Origin: Erythrobacter sp. UBA3075
Lineage (GTDB): Bacteria; Pseudomonadota; Alphaproteobacteria; Sphingomonadales; Sphingomonadaceae
Direction of reading: 5' to 3'
DNA length: 7,276 nucleotides
Assembly (NCBI GenBank): GCA_002367375.1
Contig: DFBR01000114.1
Span: 1 to 7,276 of the forward strand
The position numbers and the translations under genes were made by a program. Shown piece by piece: positions 5,845 through 7,276 of the stretch (positions within the stretch are counted from its first letter, which is position 1; the number at the start of each line of letters is the position of its first letter). The notes beneath the pieces were generated by a model, which saw nothing but the letters and a program-made list of their open reading frames with translations, was not told the origin of the DNA and made no database searches.

Positions 5845-7276
5845 CGCGCCCGCGCCGCAGGTCTATTCCATTGCCGCCCATCGCGGCTTTGCCGATGCGC
5901 TCGTTGCCGGATTGGTGCCTCGCTACGCTGAGGATAAATTCGGCCTTGCCCGTCTGACGCTGCTGTTACCCTCGGCTCGCGCCGCGCGCACTCTGTCCGA
6001 AGCCTTTGTCCGCCATGCAGGCGCGACCGACAATCCCGGCATGCTGATGCCGCGCATGGTGATGGTCGGTGATCTTGATCTGGACGAGGCTCTTGGCCCG
6101 CTGTTCGACTCTCTCGGCGCAGGCGCCGCGATCGCGCCCGCAGCAGACCCTACGCGCCGATGGCTGCGTCTGGCGCAATTTGTGGGAGAAGCGGGCGCTC
6201 GGTTAGACCGCCAGGATATGCCCGCCAATGCGCGCCTGCGGCTTGCGCGCGATATCGGCACAGCAATGGACCGCTTGCAGGTCGAAGAAATCAACGTCGA
6301 GGAGCTGTGGGAAGAGCGGGTGTTGCAGGCGCTTGAGGCCAATGCCGGTCATTGGCAGGAAAACACCAAGCTGTTCTACACCGTCAGCAAGATGTGGCAC
6401 GCCGAATTGGCGGCGCGCGGCGAGCTGGATGCTGCGAGCCGCCGCAATCATCTGTTCCGTGAGGCGGCCAAGCGAATGCGTGACAACCCGCCGCAAACAC
6501 CGTTCGTAGCGGCAGGTGTCACCAGTGCTGCGCCTGCGCTCGCACGGCTGCTGCGGACGGTTTCTGAGCTGCCGCAGGGTGCGGTTGTGCTGCCCGATCT
6601 CGACCTGTCGATGACTGCCGAGGTGTGGGATGAGCTGGGCGGGGCGGGTGATCCGGCGGCCGAGACGCCATTCGAAAAGGGTGACGCGGTCACTCACCCG
6701 CAATACCATCTGAAGCTGCTGCTCAACCGCATGGGTGTGGCGCGCGATGAAGTGCAGCAATGGCACCGCGCTGGCCTTGCGAAAGGCCCGCCAGAGCGCA
6801 CGCATGCGATTTCCAGCCTGTTTCTGCCGCCCGAGGCGAGCAAGGCGTGGGTCGATCTGCCCGCCACAAAACGCCGTATGACGGGCGTTTCACTGGTCGA
6901 GACTGCGAACCCGGAGGAGGAGGCGCAGGCAATCGCTTTGCTGGTGCGTGAGGCACTGGAAGAGCCGGAAAAGCGTGTCGCTGTCGTCACGCCCGATCGA
7001 GGGTTAGCGGGCCGCGTGGCGCAGCATTTGCGCCGGTGGAACATCTCCGCAGACGATTCCGCCGGGCGCCCACTGTCACAGACTGCCGCAGGGCGCGTGG
7101 CGCTCTTGCTCGCTGAAGTGGCAGCAGAAGCGGCTGCTCCGGTGCCGCTTATGGCTCTGCTCGAACACCCGCTGGCGGCATTCGGGGAAGGGCGGGCCGA
7201 CTGGCTCGACAATGCGCGTGCCTTTGAGCGCAAACTGCGAGGGCCGCGCAAAGAGCCGGGCCTCACGCCGCTCCGC
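5837..7276 (+). CDS. addB: double-strand break repair protein AddB (AddAB helicase-nuclease subunit), 3' truncated by window edge
   Basis: The frame is open from ATG 5837 to the last base (480 codons, no stop); the family is usually about 1000 residues, so roughly the N-terminal half is seen. AddAB is the cytosolic complex that resects DNA ends up to Chi-like sites and prepares them for RecA. Alphaproteobacterial AddB signatures are LPSARAARTL (44-53), LMPRMVMVGDLDLDE (70-84), VVTPDRGLAGRVAQHLRRW (383-401) and the conserved DSAGRPLS (407-414). The N-terminal strand QVYSIAAHRGFADAL sits where the Bacillus protein carries its P-loop, but no GxxxxGKT motif is present, so this subunit probably does not bind ATP at this site. 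The Fe-S cysteines and RecB-type nuclease domain would lie beyond the window. The start overlaps the murU stop by 8 bases and has only a weak purine stretch before it. addA is expected next, but that is not visible. Confidence 0.92.
   Translation, partial: MSDAPAPQVYSIAAHRGFADALVAGLVPRYAEDKFGLARLTLLLPSARAARTLSEAFVRHAGATDNPGMLMPRMVMVGDLDLDEALGPLFDSLGAGAAIAPAADPTRRWLRLAQFVGEAGARLDRQDMPANARLRLARDIGTAMDRLQVEEINVEELWEERVLQALEANAGHWQENTKLFYTVSKMWHAELAARGELDAASRRNHLFREAAKRMRDNPPQTPFVAAGVTSAAPALARLLRTVSELPQGAVVLPDLDLSMTAEVWDELGGAGDPAAETPFEKGDAVTHPQYHLKLLLNRMGVARDEVQQWHRAGLAKGPPERTHAISSLFLPPEASKAWVDLPATKRRMTGVSLVETANPEEEAQAIALLVREALEEPEKRVAVVTPDRGLAGRVAQHLRRWNISADDSAGRPLSQTAAGRVALLLAEVAAEAAAPVPLMALLEHPLAAFGEGRADWLDNARAFERKLRGPRKEPGLTPLR

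Noticed and set aside
6203..7266. Minus-strand open frames opposite addB
   Set aside because: The plus-strand frame carries clear AddB signatures through the whole region and is open to the window end; the antisense translations are Arg/Ser/Pro-rich shadows.

Overview
The window reads as a chromosomal housekeeping segment of an alphaproteobacterium. It is moderately GC-rich, every gene is on the plus strand, and genes are tightly packed. The gene order ahcY / divL-tsaE-amgK-murU-addB and the sequence style suggest a sphingomonad, perhaps Erythrobacteraceae. The class is well supported by the DivL-type kinase and the alphaproteobacterial-type AddB. The family is a guess from memory and was not tested by a search.

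Layout: the window opens inside ahcY (S-adenosylhomocysteine hydrolase), which lacks about 45 N-terminal residues and ends in a strong Rho-independent terminator. About 50 bases later a second transcription unit begins. It contains divL (a PAS-rich histidine-kinase homologue with tyrosine in place of the phosphoacceptor histidine), tsaE (ATPase for the tRNA t6A modification), amgK (anomeric sugar kinase of peptidoglycan recycling), murU (MurNAc-1-phosphate uridylyltransferase) and addB (nuclease/helicase subunit for double-strand break repair). addB is cut off by the window end and was found by reading the open frame to the last base. Every junction from divL to addB is a stop/start overlap of 4 or 8 bases, so the five genes are very probably one translationally coupled operon. 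No stretch over 300 bases lacks a gene. The only intergenic gap, 90 bases, holds the ahcY terminator and the divL leader.

How the genes work together: amgK and murU are consecutive steps of one pathway (MurNAc to MurNAc-alpha-1-P to UDP-MurNAc), which bypasses the fosfomycin-sensitive MurA step. divL, tsaE and addB act in cell-cycle signalling, translation fidelity and recombination. Their link to the recycling pair is shared transcription rather than an obvious shared biochemistry.

The most notable point is the Tyr568 H-box of the kinase, which identifies it as DivL, a pseudo-histidine kinase known from Caulobacter. I found no mobile element, CRISPR array, tRNA, rRNA or clearly novel multi-gene system.
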